Below, one piece after another: positions 20,301 to 28,528 of a stretch of 64,000 nucleotides of DNA. Numbering within the stretch: the first letter of the stretch is position 1; every line of letters begins with the position of its first letter. The notes under the pieces were generated by a model. The model did not search any database and was not told where the DNA came from. It saw only the letters and a list, made by a program, of their open reading frames with translations. The translations under genes were made by a program, and so were the position numbers. Source of the stretch: Thermococcus stetteri (GTDB taxonomy: Archaea > Methanobacteriota_B > Thermococci > Thermococcales > Thermococcaceae); the NCBI RefSeq assembly GCF_017873335.1, contig NZ_JAGGKB010000001.1, positions 496,001-560,000 of the forward strand. Reading direction: 5' to 3'.

Positions 20301-21453
20301 CCACCGTCTGATTGCTCTGTGCTATGACCTGCGGAAGGCTCTGGAGGGCCTGGGAGGCTATCTCAGATACTATAATAAGGAGTTGATCCCTCCCCAGGTT
20401 CTGTATGGCGTAGGGGCTTCCGGCTTTTTTGTCAAAGGACTCAACACCAATGTAAAAAGCAACTCCATAAGCATCCATGAGTGTTTTTTGGCGTTCATCG
20501 CTGGCTCCAGCGAGGAGTATTTCCTTCGTGACGTTAGCTAAAAGAGCATCGGTTATTGCACCGTTTCCAGCCCCTTTATAGACCGGGTAAATGACATTAA
20601 ACACAGCGTAGACAAGCTCTGGTGTCGTGTTGGTCTGGCTTGCAACTTGCTGGGCCTCCGCTGGGCTCAGACTGCCTCTATCATAAGCCCCTGTTGCCAG
20701 AAGGGCCCTGTGAATGCCTATGACCCCTACGTAGGTTCTCCCATAGGTTGAGTTGATGGCATAGAGCCCCGCGTTCATCTCTGCCAGCGTCGAGTTGAGA
20801 GTCCTCAGGGTCTGGCTGGTTGAGGTTAAGTTCCTGTGGAGGGCAACGTAGGCCTGATCCGTCTGGTTCATGGCATTCCTGAGGAGAACGCTCTGCTCCC
20901 AGAGGGAGGTCAGGTTGTTCTTAAGCGCGAGGTAGCCCTGGGCAGCTCCAGTGAGGCTCTTCTTGGTCATTTCGGTCGTGTTCGCCAGAGAATAAGTCAT
21001 GTTGAGAACCTGGCCAAAGCCCTCCTGGGTCTGGATGACCGTTGAGTAGAGGATTCCAGTTATGTTGGCAGTCATCCTCGTTATGTTTATAGTGAGGTTG
21101 TAGTCCATGTCCCAGAGCTTATCTACGGCATCATAGTAGGAGCTTACGTTAGAGGCGTACTTGCCCTCAACCCGCTCTTTGAAAGCCAGGTATGCCTTTC
21201 TCGCTTTCTCGTCGTTCACGCTTATGTTCGTGATCAGGAGGTACGTCATGTTCTCGTTCTGGGCCTTCGCGAACTCCTCGTTGATTATGTCCTGGACCTT
21301 GATGGACTCTATGTTGTGGGAGACCATCTGCTCCTCGCTGTAGTTCGTTACTTCACTCAGCTTCCCGGCGAGCGGTGCCATTATAATGATCAGCACCAGC
21401 CAAACGGCGAGCACCGCTTTTGGGTGCTTTGCTATCCACTCATTCCAGGCCAT
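17329..21453 (-). CDS. Giant RND/MMPL-family exporter
   Basis: 1374 residues in the two-half RND layout. One N-terminal helix (AVLAVWLVLIIIMAPLAG) is followed by an ectodomain of about 700 residues, far longer than usual, rich in helical repeats and N-x-T/S sequons and including an EF-hand-like DPNADGVLTTDG. The first transmembrane bundle follows (SIVIALIVLFLLMGMAFLA, GLGIDYSTYYVHRFKE), then a second helix/ectodomain/bundle half ending in MGVGIDYNSFYLVKARDE. The GxGxDY motifs with the proton-relay Asp occur in both halves, so transport should be proton driven. The substrate is unknown (lipid or hydrophobic compound suspected from the MMPL family). ATG 21453 follows GGGGTGGTGGCA; an upstream extension to 21534 lies in the promoter region. 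Divergent from padR. Confidence 0.9.
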   Translation of the reverse strand: MAWNEWIAKHPKAVLAVWLVLIIIMAPLAGKLSEVTNYSEEQMVSHNIESIKVQDIINEEFAKAQNENMTYLLITNISVNDEKARKAYLAFKERVEGKYASNVSSYYDAVDKLWDMDYNLTINITRMTANITGILYSTVIQTQEGFGQVLNMTYSLANTTEMTKKSLTGAAQGYLALKNNLTSLWEQSVLLRNAMNQTDQAYVALHRNLTSTSQTLRTLNSTLAEMNAGLYAINSTYGRTYVGVIGIHRALLATGAYDRGSLSPAEAQQVASQTNTTPELVYAVFNVIYPVYKGAGNGAITDALLANVTKEILLAGASDERQKTLMDAYGVAFYIGVESFDKKAGSPYAIQNLGRDQLLIIVSEIASQALQSLPQVIAQSNQTVEVPGFGALDSKTFSAIVEAALSLGPNPAPNAVEETTVKVALKLMASTPGSPLAGVSNPEEVLKVLLREGPTKELEKNLLLSGMSRMANETEAQFTPVIVDAVLTYDPNADGVLTTDGALLENATLSVIKDMMEQRGLQMDESVLEAVYESNGDEKTIDELAKNLLKGEMIKNLSQIGVPNAEKIADAIVETVSKDPQGIISGERLEEATIEVISVMSEGAQQEGSFNVSEVVKALYEGADPKTLAEDLFLQGAEERMDEMNNTAVPEEFKDVFMNLTEKIVKNYPMSEEELERLVKDAIESIISEYARNNPYGLEITFNESKLVEIAFKFKDSPDALTREDVKPLAEELWPVVMEKAGTYLSMLKSDDNTTLLITFIPFGKPGPSDDLYKYRAGNATVVKRIGLEEFGKYFPEVEGALGGTPVQMHEMTEYGQRDNQRTTQGSIVIALIVLFLLMGMAFLATFLPFTGVATSALTALGITYLLARGGIIDVGSWAQMLTITTALGLGIDYSTYYVHRFKEYMAEGYEHEKAVAEALKRAKDAVLASAFTDIIAFASFVLAWEFPIFQQMGIIAPLAVVSVLIASLTFIPAITALIGDKSLFWWPRHIRHVKTLDVHERSRIAEWVIKHAKVVLLIGLLIAVPATYTFVTFKGTHDISLFLPEGSDTLKFMKLSEEKLGASVMSPNYIILDFKGNVTDEDLKLIDEVTAHLGSMKGVKAVYSPTRPYGEPVSNLTLSAVRALGGDRFISSKGDKVMIQVETEYRPTDEEAKELVKEFRAYVRGVARESPHLEEALVGGGAALSMDLTDRINDIFWHRIIPVALVLMFLSLIPTLKGLPAVASTMITIFMGVMTSIWVSTWLFGKIFNQQIMWFLPLMVFVVLMGVGIDYNSFYLVKARDEFERRKPDESLIVAAGTMDTLVIGLAVVLASTYGALMLSSTWGTREIGFALAAGVLLTATMAVYFIGPAFMSLFGEKAWWPLFKNRKEAEKE

Positions 21454-21480
21454 TGCCACCACCCCAAACCTTTTAAGCGG

Positions 21481-21541
21481 TTGACAGTTATATGTCAATA
21501 GTAAACCTGTGTGGTTTAAATATGTCTGTTCCAAACATATT
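21481..21541. promoter_or_regulatory. Divergent promoter with three inverted repeats, probable PadR operators
   Basis: Between the exporter and padR lie TTGACA/TGTCAA (21481-21486/21493-21498), TAAACC/GGTTTA (21502-21507/21513-21518) and AATATGT/ACATATT (21519-21525/21535-21541). A TTTAAATAT element at about 21515-21523 could serve as TATA box in either direction. Such palindromes flanking the shared promoter are what a PadR repressor dimer would bind; this is inference from position. Confidence 0.55.
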
Positions 21542-21582
21542 GGGTGAGGGAGACTTTATAAGCCTTTCGAGGGTGTGGTACT

Positions 21583-22083
21583 ATGTCCACCGAGGAGAGA
21601 ATAGTTAGGAACCTCTTCACAGTGCCAATAAAGAACATGATCCTCCTCATAATAGGGCTCAGGGGAGAAGCTCACGGCTATGAAATACTCAAGGAGATAG
21701 AGAAGATATCCTCCGGAATATGGAAGCCGAGCCACGGAAACCTCTACACCATGCTCAACAAAATGGTTGAGGAGGGTCTCGTAGAGCCCAAGGAAGAGTA
21801 CCAGGGAAAGAGGAGGCGCGTCAAGTACAGACTCACCGAGAAGGGCTGGAAGTGGCTCCAGGAAGCCAACGAGCTTGCTCTGAAGTCCCTCTACATAGCC
21901 ATCGAGTACCACGAGCAGATCAGGAAGCGGCTCCAAGAGAGAGGTTACAGGAGGGAGTTCGAGAAGGAGGCGATCGAGGAGTACCTCAACATACTCGATG
22001 GTATAATCCAGATACTCGAGACCAAGAGGAGGCAACTGAGAAAAATGCTGGAAGAAAAAGAAGTCAAAGGAACGGGTTCCTGA
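21583..22083 (+). CDS. PadR family transcriptional regulator
   Basis: 166 residues. An N-terminal winged helix ([54 protein letters not shown]) with the HGYEI and G-LY-LNK-EGLV pattern of PadR is followed by a long C-terminal coiled coil (about residues 85-160) that mediates dimerisation. PadR proteins typically repress a neighbouring efflux pump and release DNA on binding its substrate; the divergent giant RND exporter is the obvious target, probably with autoregulation. The 3' end overlaps the enolase gene by 20 bp (convergent). Confidence 0.9.
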   Translation: MSTEERIVRNLFTVPIKNMILLIIGLRGEAHGYEILKEIEKISSGIWKPSHGNLYTMLNKMVEEGLVEPKEEYQGKRRRVKYRLTEKGWKWLQEANELALKSLYIAIEYHEQIRKRLQERGYRREFEKEAIEEYLNILDGIIQILETKRRQLRKMLEEKEVKGTGS

Positions 22084-23356
22084 ACTTCTTTCCAGGATAG
22101 AGGGCTATGCCCTCAAGCTCTTCCTCGATCCTGATCAGCTGGTTGTACTTGGCGTTTCTGTCGCTTCTGGCTGGGGCACCGGTCTTTATCTGGCCCGCAT
22201 TGAGGGCAACGGCGAGGTCTGCTATGGTTGCATCCTCGGTCTCTCCGCTTCTGTGGGAGACAACGACTCCATAGCCTGCCCTGAAGGCGGTGTAAGCGGC
22301 ATCTATGGCCTCGCTCAGCGTTCCTATCTGGTTCACCTTGAGGAGGAGGGCGTTGGCGGCACCCATCTCGATGCCCTTTCTGATGCGCTTCGGGTTGGTG
22401 ACGAAGAGGTCATCTCCGACGATCTGTATCTTCTTGCCCAGCTCCCTCGTTATCATGACGAAGCCTTCCCAGTCCTCTTCGTGGAACGGGTCTTCGATGG
22501 AGACTATCGGGTAGGCTGAGACGAGTTCGCGGTAGAGCTCGAGGAGCTCGCCTTTGTCGTACTCCTTTCCAGCGACGACGTACTTGCCCTTCTCGGCGCT
22601 GAAGAACTCGCTTGAAGCGGCGTCGAGGGCGAAGGCTATCTCGTCGCCGGGCTTGTAGCCTACTTCCTCAATTGCCTTTATGAGGACTTCAAGCGGTTCG
22701 GTTACTTCCTTCATCGGCGGGGCGAAGCCGCCCTCGTCGCCGACGTTCACGGCGTTCCTTCCGTACTTCTCCATGATGACCTTCTTGAGGACGTGGTAAG
22801 TTTCAGAAACCCACCTTATCGCCTCTCTAAACGAGTCCGCCCCAACAGGCATTATCATGAACTCCTGGAAGTCGAGCTCGTTGCCGGCGTGAACGCCACC
22901 GTTGATGACGTTGCTCATTGGGACGGGCATGACGTAGGCGTTGGTCCCGCCTATGTACTGATAGAGCGGTAAACCGAGGGCGTTGGCTGCTGCCTTGGCA
23001 ACTGCCAGAGAAACGCCCAGGGTGGCGTTGGCACCGAGGTTGCTCTTGTTCTCGGTACCGTCGAGCTCGAGCATGAGCATATCGATGTCCCTCTGCCAGG
23101 TGACGTCCATTCCGATGATCTCGGGGGCTATTATCTTGTTGACGTTCTCGACGGCCCTTCTGACTCCCTTCCCGTGGTAGCGCTTTCCGCCGTCTCTGAG
23201 CTCAAGGGCTTCGTGGGTTCCGGTTGAAGCTCCGCTCGGAACGGCGGCTCTGCCCATGCTTATCGGCGTGTAGACCTCGACCTCAACCGTCGGGTTCCCC
23301 CTGCTGTCGAGGATTTCCCTGGCTATAACGTTGGTTATCTCAAACGGGTTCTCCAT
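22064..23356 (-). CDS. eno: Enolase
   Basis: Interconverts 2-phosphoglycerate and phosphoenolpyruvate. 430 residues with signature segments [37 protein letters not shown], the metal ligands in [22 protein letters not shown] and GDDLFVTN, the catalytic Lys in [13 protein letters not shown] and [21 protein letters not shown] before ATG 23356 fixes the start; the ORF can be extended to a GTG at 23365 that lies within this site. The minus-strand promoter GGATTATAAGAGG lies at about 23387-23399. Confidence 0.98.
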   Translation of the reverse strand: MENPFEITNVIAREILDSRGNPTVEVEVYTPISMGRAAVPSGASTGTHEALELRDGGKRYHGKGVRRAVENVNKIIAPEIIGMDVTWQRDIDMLMLELDGTENKSNLGANATLGVSLAVAKAAANALGLPLYQYIGGTNAYVMPVPMSNVINGGVHAGNELDFQEFMIMPVGADSFREAIRWVSETYHVLKKVIMEKYGRNAVNVGDEGGFAPPMKEVTEPLEVLIKAIEEVGYKPGDEIAFALDAASSEFFSAEKGKYVVAGKEYDKGELLELYRELVSAYPIVSIEDPFHEEDWEGFVMITRELGKKIQIVGDDLFVTNPKRIRKGIEMGAANALLLKVNQIGTLSEAIDAAYTAFRAGYGVVVSHRSGETEDATIADLAVALNAGQIKTGAPARSDRNAKYNQLIRIEEELEGIALYPGKKFRNPFL

Positions 23357-23440
23357 CCTAATCACCTCGGGTGATATTTCTGGCTCCCTCTTATAATCCT
23401 GATGGTCATCGCTTCAAGAGGGGTTGAAGCAGTGGAACAG

Positions 23441-23450
23441 GTTATATACC
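23441..23450 (+). promoter_or_regulatory. TATA box of CGP-CTERM gene
   Basis: GTTATATACC, about 36 nt before ATG 23481, leaving a short leader with the RBS GGTGGGTAGC. Confidence 0.65.
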
Positions 23451-23480
23451 TTGAGAACGTATTATCCTCAGGTGGGTAGC

Positions 23481-24695
23481 ATGCGCGCCTATCATGTGAT
23501 CCCAATAATAATCTTCATGCTGGCCCTCCCCCTCGTCCAGGCGTGCATGAGTCCTGCTGACGTCTATGCCGTGGAAGTCGTCTTTAACAAGCCAGGAATA
23601 GTCTACAAGCCCTACCCAGCGTTCAACGCCCTTCACAACGCCCTCGTTGAGAACGGGACTTTTATCTTCCGCTCCCACTACGACAAGAGACTCTACGTTC
23701 TCCTCTTGAATGCGAGCGACGGCCCCCATCTGAGGATTCAGATACCCGTGAAGTGGGAATCGGAGGATGTTTCCAGAGCATCCCTGAACGTTTCCCTCCT
23801 CGTAACGAGCGGTGCCCTAGAGAAACTCAAAGCAGATGGCTGGAAGGTAATCGACAACACGACCTTTAAGAAGGGCGGCGTGAGGGTAGCCCTCTACCCA
23901 ATTAAAGGAAAAGAGTGCACGTCGGACTCAGACTGCGCCACTGGAGGGTGCTCCGGGGAACTCTGCGTCCCAAGAAGGGAGGCCTCAAACATAGTGACAC
24001 CGTGCGTCTACCGGCCCTGGTACACATGCTTTGCCTTGACAAGCTGCGGCTGTGTGAACGGGGTCTGCACCTGGAAGCCGAACCCCGCCTTCGAGTCCTG
24101 CCTCAAGGAGCACGGGGTCGATCCGGCCCGGGTCATAAAAGCCGGCCTCTTTGAGGTGGATGTCGAAGGGACAGGAGTGAGCGAGGCCGAGATAAATGCC
24201 ACCGTGAGGGAATTCCTTGAGGCCTTTGGGATCTCCTGCTCAAAGCCCCTGAGGATCACCAAGACGTCCGTGACGAGGTTAGTCCCGGCGGTTGACCCGT
24301 CGGAGGTGAACGCTTCCGAGGCCGTTAAGGCGGAGCTTGAGTGGCTCGCCACTGTGGGCGTCCTCAAGATTGACGAGAAGGATATAGAGGCGATCGCCAG
24401 AACCGCCGAGTGGGGAGATGCCGGTTGGAACTCCCATATCGGCTGGTATGAGACCAAGGACGGCACCTACACGTGGATACCCTACGACAAGAGCCTGAAC
24501 CCTGAACTCATAAAGTGCTTCACGAAGACCATACCCAAGTACAGGCTCCCGAACGGGACTGCCTACGTTGGCCCAACGATGACCACTCCGCCGGCTACAA
24601 CGAAGTCCTCAACCACGAGTCCGGCTAGGGATAAGGTCTGCGGCCCGGCCTTCATCATTGCCATCACGATACTCCCACTGCTCAGGCGGAAGTGA
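23481..24695 (+). CDS. CGP-CTERM-anchored cysteine-rich surface protein
   Basis: 404 residues with an N-terminal signal peptide (HVIPIIIFMLALPLVQAC) and the C-terminal tripartite tail VCGPAFIIAITILPLLRRK preceded by a Thr/Ser/Pro-rich linker. This is the CGP-CTERM sorting signal known only in Thermococci, in which an invariant CGP precedes a short hydrophobic stretch and basic residues; the Cys is thought to be lipid-modified or otherwise processed for surface attachment. The middle contains two dense cysteine clusters (KECTSDSDCATGGCSGELC and a CxxCGC-type VTPC...CGCVNGVC), probably disulfide knots. The start ATG 23481 follows GGTGG. Function unknown. Confidence 0.85.
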   Translation: MRAYHVIPIIIFMLALPLVQACMSPADVYAVEVVFNKPGIVYKPYPAFNALHNALVENGTFIFRSHYDKRLYVLLLNASDGPHLRIQIPVKWESEDVSRASLNVSLLVTSGALEKLKADGWKVIDNTTFKKGGVRVALYPIKGKECTSDSDCATGGCSGELCVPRREASNIVTPCVYRPWYTCFALTSCGCVNGVCTWKPNPAFESCLKEHGVDPARVIKAGLFEVDVEGTGVSEAEINATVREFLEAFGISCSKPLRITKTSVTRLVPAVDPSEVNASEAVKAELEWLATVGVLKIDEKDIEAIARTAEWGDAGWNSHIGWYETKDGTYTWIPYDKSLNPELIKCFTKTIPKYRLPNGTAYVGPTMTTPPATTKSSTTSPARDKVCGPAFIIAITILPLLRRK

Positions 24696-24727
24696 AACGT
24701 TTAAAACTCCCCCTCTTATCTTTCTCC

Positions 24728-25051
24728 ATGAGCTCTGAAAAGCCGTCCTGGAAGAAAAAGCTCAGGGAAGAGGGCTACCTGGAGATACCCGGTTTCCGAA
24801 TAGAGCTGACCCTCGACAACACCTTTCTCGATCTCGACTACATTCCCAGGATCATAGTTTATGACGAAGAGACATCCCACTGGTACGTCCTCAGAAACCC
24901 GATACCAAAGGGAAAAACCCTAGAGGAAAACTGGGATAGGGCCGTTGGAGTACTCGAAAAAATCGTCAGGGGCGAACTCAAGCCCAACTTTGAAAACGAA
25001 GAACTCTCAAATAGATTTCTGATGACCGTAAGGAAGTTCCTGGACGTTTAA
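24728..25051 (+). CDS. Hypothetical small cytosolic protein
   Basis: 107 residues, soluble, no recognisable family. The N-terminal basic helix ([29 protein letters not shown]) is followed by a beta-rich middle and a helical C-terminus. Start is set at ATG 24728: a TTTAAAA element at 24699-24706 lies about 26 nt upstream and there is no ribosome-binding site, which suits a leaderless message; the longer frame from 24692 would overlap the preceding stop. Its own promoter argues against an operon with the CGP-CTERM gene. Confidence 0.6.
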   Translation: MSSEKPSWKKKLREEGYLEIPGFRIELTLDNTFLDLDYIPRIIVYDEETSHWYVLRNPIPKGKTLEENWDRAVGVLEKIVRGELKPNFENEELSNRFLMTVRKFLDV

Positions 25052-25095
25052 AATCCCCATTTTTGATGAGGCTCTACTCATTTTTAGTGGGAAAA

Positions 25096-25106
25096 ATCTA
25101 TATAGG
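25096..25106 (+). promoter_or_regulatory. TATA box of deoC
   Basis: ATCTATATAGG is about 40 nt before the deoC ATG at 25141. Confidence 0.6.
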
Positions 25107-25140
25107 AATTTTAATTATAACTCTGTCTGGGGGATGGTCA

Positions 25141-25815
25141 ATGAATAAAAAGGAAATTGCAAGGTATATTGATCACACAAACCTGAAGCCATACGCAACT
25201 AAGGAGGACATAATTAAACTCTGCGATGAGGCTATTGAGTACGGTTTCTATGCAGTCTGTGTCAACCCCTACCGTGTAAGGCTCGCCAAGGAGTACCTGA
25301 GAGAGAAGAACGCCGATGTTAAAGTTGCAAGCGTCATAGGTTTTCCCCTCGGTGCGACCCCTACCGAAGTCAAGGTCTTTGAAGCCGAGAGGGCACTCGA
25401 TGACGGCGCAGATGAGCTCGATATGATCATAAACATCGGTGCCCTTAAAGATGGGAACTATGAGTACGTAAAGAACGACATAGCCGAGGTCGTTAAGGTG
25501 GCACACAAGAGGGGGGCCAAGGTCAAGGTCATAATCGAGACCTGCTACTTGACAGAGGAAGAAAAGGTGAAGGCCTGCGAGCTGGCAAAGGAAGCCGGTG
25601 CTGACTTCGTGAAGACGTCTACCGGCTTTGGCACTGGAGGAGCCACGGTTGAAGACGTCAGGCTCATGAGAAAGGTCGTCGGATCGGAGATGGGCGTTAA
25701 AGCTGCTGGAGGAATAAGGACATACGAGCAGGCCATGGCAATGATAGAGGCCGGTGCCAACAGGATTGGCACCTCCAGCGGAGTAAAAATAGTTGAGGGT
25801 GCCCCAGATGAGTGA
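25141..25815 (+). CDS. deoC: Deoxyribose-phosphate aldolase
   Basis: Cleaves 2-deoxyribose 5-phosphate to acetaldehyde and glyceraldehyde 3-phosphate. 224 residues, class I TIM-barrel aldolase: [15 protein letters not shown] at the N-terminus, [16 protein letters not shown], the Schiff-base Lys in [15 protein letters not shown] near residue 160 and [11 protein letters not shown] with the second active-site Lys just before it. The C-terminal 8 nt overlap the start of a DUF1884 gene, so the two are translationally coupled; that partner is a family-4 encapsulin-like protein (see next gene), suggesting DeoC could be organised by or attached to it. ATG 25141 is used; the 26-codon extension lacks protein character and spans the promoter. 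Confidence 0.95.
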   Translation: MNKKEIARYIDHTNLKPYATKEDIIKLCDEAIEYGFYAVCVNPYRVRLAKEYLREKNADVKVASVIGFPLGATPTEVKVFEAERALDDGADELDMIINIGALKDGNYEYVKNDIAEVVKVAHKRGAKVKVIIETCYLTEEEKVKACELAKEAGADFVKTSTGFGTGGATVEDVRLMRKVVGSEMGVKAAGGIRTYEQAMAMIEAGANRIGTSSGVKIVEGAPDE

Positions 25816-26092
25816 GATACTCGAAATGATAGAGAGGACAATAGAGGAACTGAAGTCCGAGGGAATGAACCCCGACATAATGCTGGCTGGCCCGCAGTTC
25901 ATAGAGTATTCCAGGGACGCCCTGAAGAAAATAAACCTCAAAATATACAGGATTGAGGAGCTGAGCTATGATGCAGTCATAGCGGACTCCAACTATCTAG
26001 GACAGATAAAGAAGGCCTCAAGAAGGGTTTCAGTCGAACCCTTGCTTGAAGAAAAAGAAGTGTGGAACGAGCTTAAAAAGCTCGACGTCTAA
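25808..26092 (+). CDS. DUF1884 protein, family-4 encapsulin-like (HK97 A-domain only)
   Basis: 94 residues matching the Thermococcales DUF1884 family: an N-terminal helix ([37 protein letters not shown]), then a strand-rich core with [27 protein letters not shown]. Published bioinformatic surveys of encapsulins classify these truncated HK97-fold A-domain proteins as family 4 and note that they sit beside particular metabolic enzyme genes, deoC among them. Here the ATG lies inside the last codons of deoC (ATGAGTGA overlap), a tight two-gene operon. Whether it assembles a shell or a smaller oligomer is unknown. The annotation relies on my recall of the family. Confidence 0.75.
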   Translation: MSEILEMIERTIEELKSEGMNPDIMLAGPQFIEYSRDALKKINLKIYRIEELSYDAVIADSNYLGQIKKASRRVSVEPLLEEKEVWNELKKLDV

Positions 26093-26688
26093 ATTAGCGC
26101 TTCTACCTCTGGATACCTCTTTTTTATCGCTTTCGCGAGCACAGTACCGACGATAACTCCGGTAACTGCCTGAAGGAGGTTTCCTGGCACCTCTTCAAGC
26201 GCGGCCGGGACTCCAAAGGCGTAGGCTTCAAAGAGGAAGTAGCCAGTGACCATCAGAAGCCCACCTATCGTCCCGCCAACGATGAGTCCCGAGTTCCCTT
26301 CCATTCTCTTTGCAAGGTACCCAACCACAAGACCCTCGATGCCCTTAACGACCAGGGTCACAGGCGCCCATCCGGGATAGCCGCCCATGACGTCGCCGAG
26401 TGCCGAACCGACACCACCCGCGAACACTCCGACGACAGGGCCAAAGAGCATCGCCGTGAACATTACCATAGTGTCGCCGAGGTTTATGTAGCCTCCCGTT
26501 GCCGGCGTTGGGACTTTAATGACGTTAGTTGCCACGGCCACGAGAGCAGCTGAGATGCCAGCTATGGCTATCGTATTGACGCTCCTGAATTTCGCCCTGT
26601 TGACCCAGATGTACGCCAGGAACACCACCACCGCCACGAGGAAGACGTAGGGAGTGTACTTCGCAAGCTCGGTTATTATATCCACCAT
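26089..26688 (-). CDS. ECF transporter substrate-binding (S) component
   Basis: 199-residue membrane protein with about six helices. The pattern INLGDTMVMFTAMLFGPVVGVFAGGVGSALGDVMGGYPGWAPVTLVVKGIEGLVVGYL is typical of S components of energy-coupling-factor vitamin/metal importers (COG4720-like). The shared T and A/A' subunits are not in the window, consistent with a group II system. The substrate cannot be read from sequence. It ends 4 bp within the convergent DUF1884 gene. RBS GGTGGTAAAGT; TATA-like AAAGCTTTTAAC at about 26720-26731 on the minus strand. Confidence 0.8.
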   Translation of the reverse strand: MVDIITELAKYTPYVFLVAVVVFLAYIWVNRAKFRSVNTIAIAGISAALVAVATNVIKVPTPATGGYINLGDTMVMFTAMLFGPVVGVFAGGVGSALGDVMGGYPGWAPVTLVVKGIEGLVVGYLAKRMEGNSGLIVGGTIGGLLMVTGYFLFEAYAFGVPAALEEVPGNLLQAVTGVIVGTVLAKAIKKRYPEVEALI

Positions 26689-26731
26689 ACTTTACCACCA
26701 GAACAGAAAATAGAAGAGATGTTAAAAGCTT

Positions 26732-28069
26732 TCACTTCAGGGATGCCTTGAGGGCATCCTCGAATATCTCCATGGCCACGTCGATCTCTTCCTTGGTGAC
26801 GATGAGCGGCGGGATGAAGCGTATGCTGTTGTCGCCGCATCCGAGGAGAACCAGTCCGCGCTTGGCCGACTCCTTGACTATCCTGTCCCTAAGCTCTGGG
26901 TACTTCTCCTTGGTCTCTTTGCTCTTGACGATCTCAATTGCCTGGGCAAGACCGAGACCCCTGGCATCGCCGATGACCTCGTACTTCTCCTTGAACTCCT
27001 CGAGGTACTTGTGGAGGTAGTCTCCAACCTCCTGGACGTGCGGGAGAAGCTCCTTGACGATCTCGACGACCTCTATACCAGCGGCTATAGCGACCGGGTT
27101 GCCGCCGAAGGTAGTGGCGTGCCTTCCTGGCTTGTCAAAGCTTATGTCGGCCCTGTGGATGACGCCAGCGAGCGGCAGGCCGCCGCCTATGGCCTTTCCG
27201 AACTGGATGAGGTCCGGTTCAACGCCGAAGTGCTCGATGGCCCAGAACCTTCCGGTTCTTCCAATGCCCATCTGAACCTCATCATCAGCGAGGAGGATTC
27301 CGTACTCGTCGGCGAACTTCTTGAGGGCCTTAAAGAAGCCCTTTGGCGGGACTACGTAGCCGCCTTCGCCCTGTATCGGCTCGAAGAAGATTGCACCTAT
27401 CTCGTGCGGCGGAACATGCCTGAAAACGTACTCCTCGATGAAGTCGAGAACCCTGTTGGTCAGCTCGTCGGGCTCCTCGTAACCGTCAATGCCCCAAGTG
27501 TTCCTGTAGGGGTTCGGGTAGGGTATGTGGGTAACGCCCGGCATCGTCGGGAAGAAGCCGTCCTGCTGGACCCACTTGCTTGCTGTGAGGCTGAGAACCG
27601 CCTGCGTCCTTCCGTGGAAGGCGTGGTAGAACGCTAAAAACTGCTTCCTTCCGGTTCCGTACTTGACGAGTTTCATAGCTGCCTCGTTGGCCTCTGCACC
27701 GCTGTTGCCGTAGACGACCTTCCTCTCGATGTCTCCAGGAGCAAGCTCGATGAGCTTCTCCGCGAGGATTATGGAGTTCTCGTAGAAGAAGTCGGTCAGG
27801 GAGTAGTGGGTGAACTTCTCGGCCTGCTTCTTTATGGCCTCAACAACGCGTGGGTGGGCGTGTCCGACGTTTATGACGCCGACGCCGCTCGCGAAGTCGT
27901 AGAAGACGTTCCCATCGACGTCGTAGACCCTTATGCCCTCACCGCGCTCGATGACTATCGGAAGGTTCTCGGGATCCTGGGTTGTCATGGCCAGATACTT
28001 GAAGTTCCTCTCTATGACTTCCTTGGCCTTCGGCCCGGGGAGTTCCTTAACGTTAGGTCTAACCACCAT
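26732..28069 (-). CDS. Class III (ornithine/GABA-type) aminotransferase
   Basis: 445-residue PLP fold-type I omega-aminotransferase. Motifs: [58 protein letters not shown], the Asp-containing [16 protein letters not shown], and the PLP Lys in [16 protein letters not shown] near residue 290. In T. kodakarensis the syntenic gene (TK2101, from memory) is an ornithine omega-aminotransferase needed for proline synthesis; this is the best guess, with acetylornithine or GABA aminotransferase as alternatives. Start: ATG 28069 with GGTGAT 4 nt upstream. A palindrome sits just upstream of its TATA box. Confidence 0.85.
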   Translation of the reverse strand: MVVRPNVKELPGPKAKEVIERNFKYLAMTTQDPENLPIVIERGEGIRVYDVDGNVFYDFASGVGVINVGHAHPRVVEAIKKQAEKFTHYSLTDFFYENSIILAEKLIELAPGDIERKVVYGNSGAEANEAAMKLVKYGTGRKQFLAFYHAFHGRTQAVLSLTASKWVQQDGFFPTMPGVTHIPYPNPYRNTWGIDGYEEPDELTNRVLDFIEEYVFRHVPPHEIGAIFFEPIQGEGGYVVPPKGFFKALKKFADEYGILLADDEVQMGIGRTGRFWAIEHFGVEPDLIQFGKAIGGGLPLAGVIHRADISFDKPGRHATTFGGNPVAIAAGIEVVEIVKELLPHVQEVGDYLHKYLEEFKEKYEVIGDARGLGLAQAIEIVKSKETKEKYPELRDRIVKESAKRGLVLLGCGDNSIRFIPPLIVTKEEIDVAMEIFEDALKASLK

Positions 28070-28098
28070 GTTCATCACCGGGGGAACGTCGTTCTTCC

Positions 28099-28128
28099 CC
28101 TATATAAGCCTGTGTTCATCAATGAACA
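28099..28128 (-). promoter_or_regulatory. Aminotransferase promoter with adjacent 16-bp palindrome
   Basis: On the minus strand GCTTATATAGG (28099-28109) is the TATA box. Three bp upstream lies TGTTCAT-CA-ATGAACA (28113-28128), a 7-bp perfect inverted repeat with a 2-bp centre, well placed for a dimeric activator contacting TFB, e.g. an Lrp-type regulator of amino-acid metabolism. The regulator is unknown. Confidence 0.55.
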
Positions 28129-28242
28129 TTTTTGACCGAAGATTTTTCGAGAACTTCCAGCGAAGTCTGAATTCCAGGAATCTCTAGCGAGGGGGCAAAA
28201 ATTAATAAACTCGTGTTAGTGTGCCAATTTAGTGGTTGAGTA

Positions 28243-28476
28243 GTGAAAACAGGAGAGCAGAAACGTCTCGATTGGAGGGCTTTTGTTGTCTCGATGTTGG
28301 TTTGCGGTTTTGCGTACCCTATACTCGATGCCTTTCTACATGGGAAGAGCTTGGCTGAGGGTTTGTGGGTTTCTTTCAAGATCCTGCCCGCAATTGGTAT
28401 AATGATGTTTATAGTGGCGCTTGTTTTCGACAAGAGCGTCCTCTTTGATGACGAGAGGACTCCGATATCGAACTAG
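28243..28476 (+). CDS. Small membrane protein of unknown function
   Basis: 77 residues with two predicted transmembrane helices (AFVVSMLVCGFAYPILDAFL and ILPAIGIMMFIVALVF) joined by a short loop and a charged C-terminus (DKSVLFDDERTPISN). The start would be GTG 28243 preceded by GGTTGAG. No family recognised. It is isolated between a divergent aminotransferase and the convergent trxB; coding status is supported only by the helices and RBS. Confidence 0.5.
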   Translation: MKTGEQKRLDWRAFVVSMLVCGFAYPILDAFLHGKSLAEGLWVSFKILPAIGIMMFIVALVFDKSVLFDDERTPISN

Positions 28477-28528
28477 GCGATCTGGAATGGGAAAGAACGA
28501 ACTAAAAGAAAAGCTGAAAAATAAGCAA

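Noticed and set aside
21454-21534. N-terminal extension of the RND exporter to 21534
   Set aside because: The extra 27 codons lie in the palindrome-rich promoter region, and ATG 21453 has a good ribosome-binding site followed directly by the expected first helix.
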